The notes beneath the pieces are model-generated. The model was not told the DNA's origin. It made no database searches and worked only from the letters and a program-made list of their open reading frames with translations. DNA of 5,369 bases from Actinomycetota bacterium (GTDB lineage: Bacteria > Actinomycetota > UBA4738): positions 1-5,369 of the forward strand of contig JACDEY010000034.1 in assembly GCA_013816105.1 (NCBI GenBank). The letters are read 5' to 3'. The stretch's first letter is position 1. Every line of letters starts with the position of its first letter. Positions 5,369 through 5,369 of the stretch are shown here, piece by piece. Position numbers and translations under genes: made by a program.

Positions 5369-5369
5369 G

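Noticed and set aside
1..5369. Search for CRISPR repeats, tRNA or rRNA genes, transposase genes and defence-type gene clusters
   Set aside because: No regularly spaced direct repeats, tRNA cloverleaf, rRNA core sequence or transposase motif was seen; all long coding regions are accounted for by housekeeping or metabolic families.

Overview
The window is GC-rich throughout, and every gene has strong G/C bias at third codon positions. A GTG start is used for korB. The korAB pair resembles the two-subunit 2-oxoacid:ferredoxin oxidoreductase known from mycobacteria and other Actinomycetota, and a small Cys/His protein of a kind I associate with the same phylum lies nearby. A high-GC actinobacterium, or a related soil lineage, is the best guess. 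The sequence alone does not fix the genus.

Layout from left to right. (1) 1-339, plus strand: the C-terminal half of an aquaporin (MIP family), cut by the window edge. (2) 346-522, minus strand: a 58-residue protein with a C-x2-C-x12-C-x2-H putative zinc site, whose stop lies 6 nt from the aquaporin stop (convergent). (3) 523-712: a 190-nt divergent intergenic region with a perfect 9-bp inverted repeat and a TATGAT box. (4) 713-1648, plus strand: a complete aldo/keto reductase with an intact catalytic tetrad. (5) 1645-2751, minus strand: korB, whose stop overlaps the reductase stop by 4 nt. (6) 2748-4592, minus strand: korA, overlapping korB by the 4-nt GTGA junction. (7) 4593-4672: an 80-nt gap with a 7-bp inverted repeat. 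(8) 4673-5368, minus strand: the C-terminal part of a Kelch/galactose-oxidase-like protein, cut by the right edge.

Only korA and korB are clearly a functional unit. KorA (fused gamma and alpha domains) and KorB (thiamine diphosphate and [4Fe-4S] subunit) should form an enzyme that oxidatively decarboxylates 2-oxoglutarate, or a related 2-oxoacid, to the acyl-CoA while reducing ferredoxin. The other genes are single-function neighbours with no visible common pathway. I found no mobile element, CRISPR array, tRNA or rRNA, and no convincing new multi-gene system. The points most worth a second look are the plant-TIP-like selectivity filter of the aquaporin, the small Cys/His protein, the two inverted repeats, and the conserved copper-site residues of the Kelch protein.
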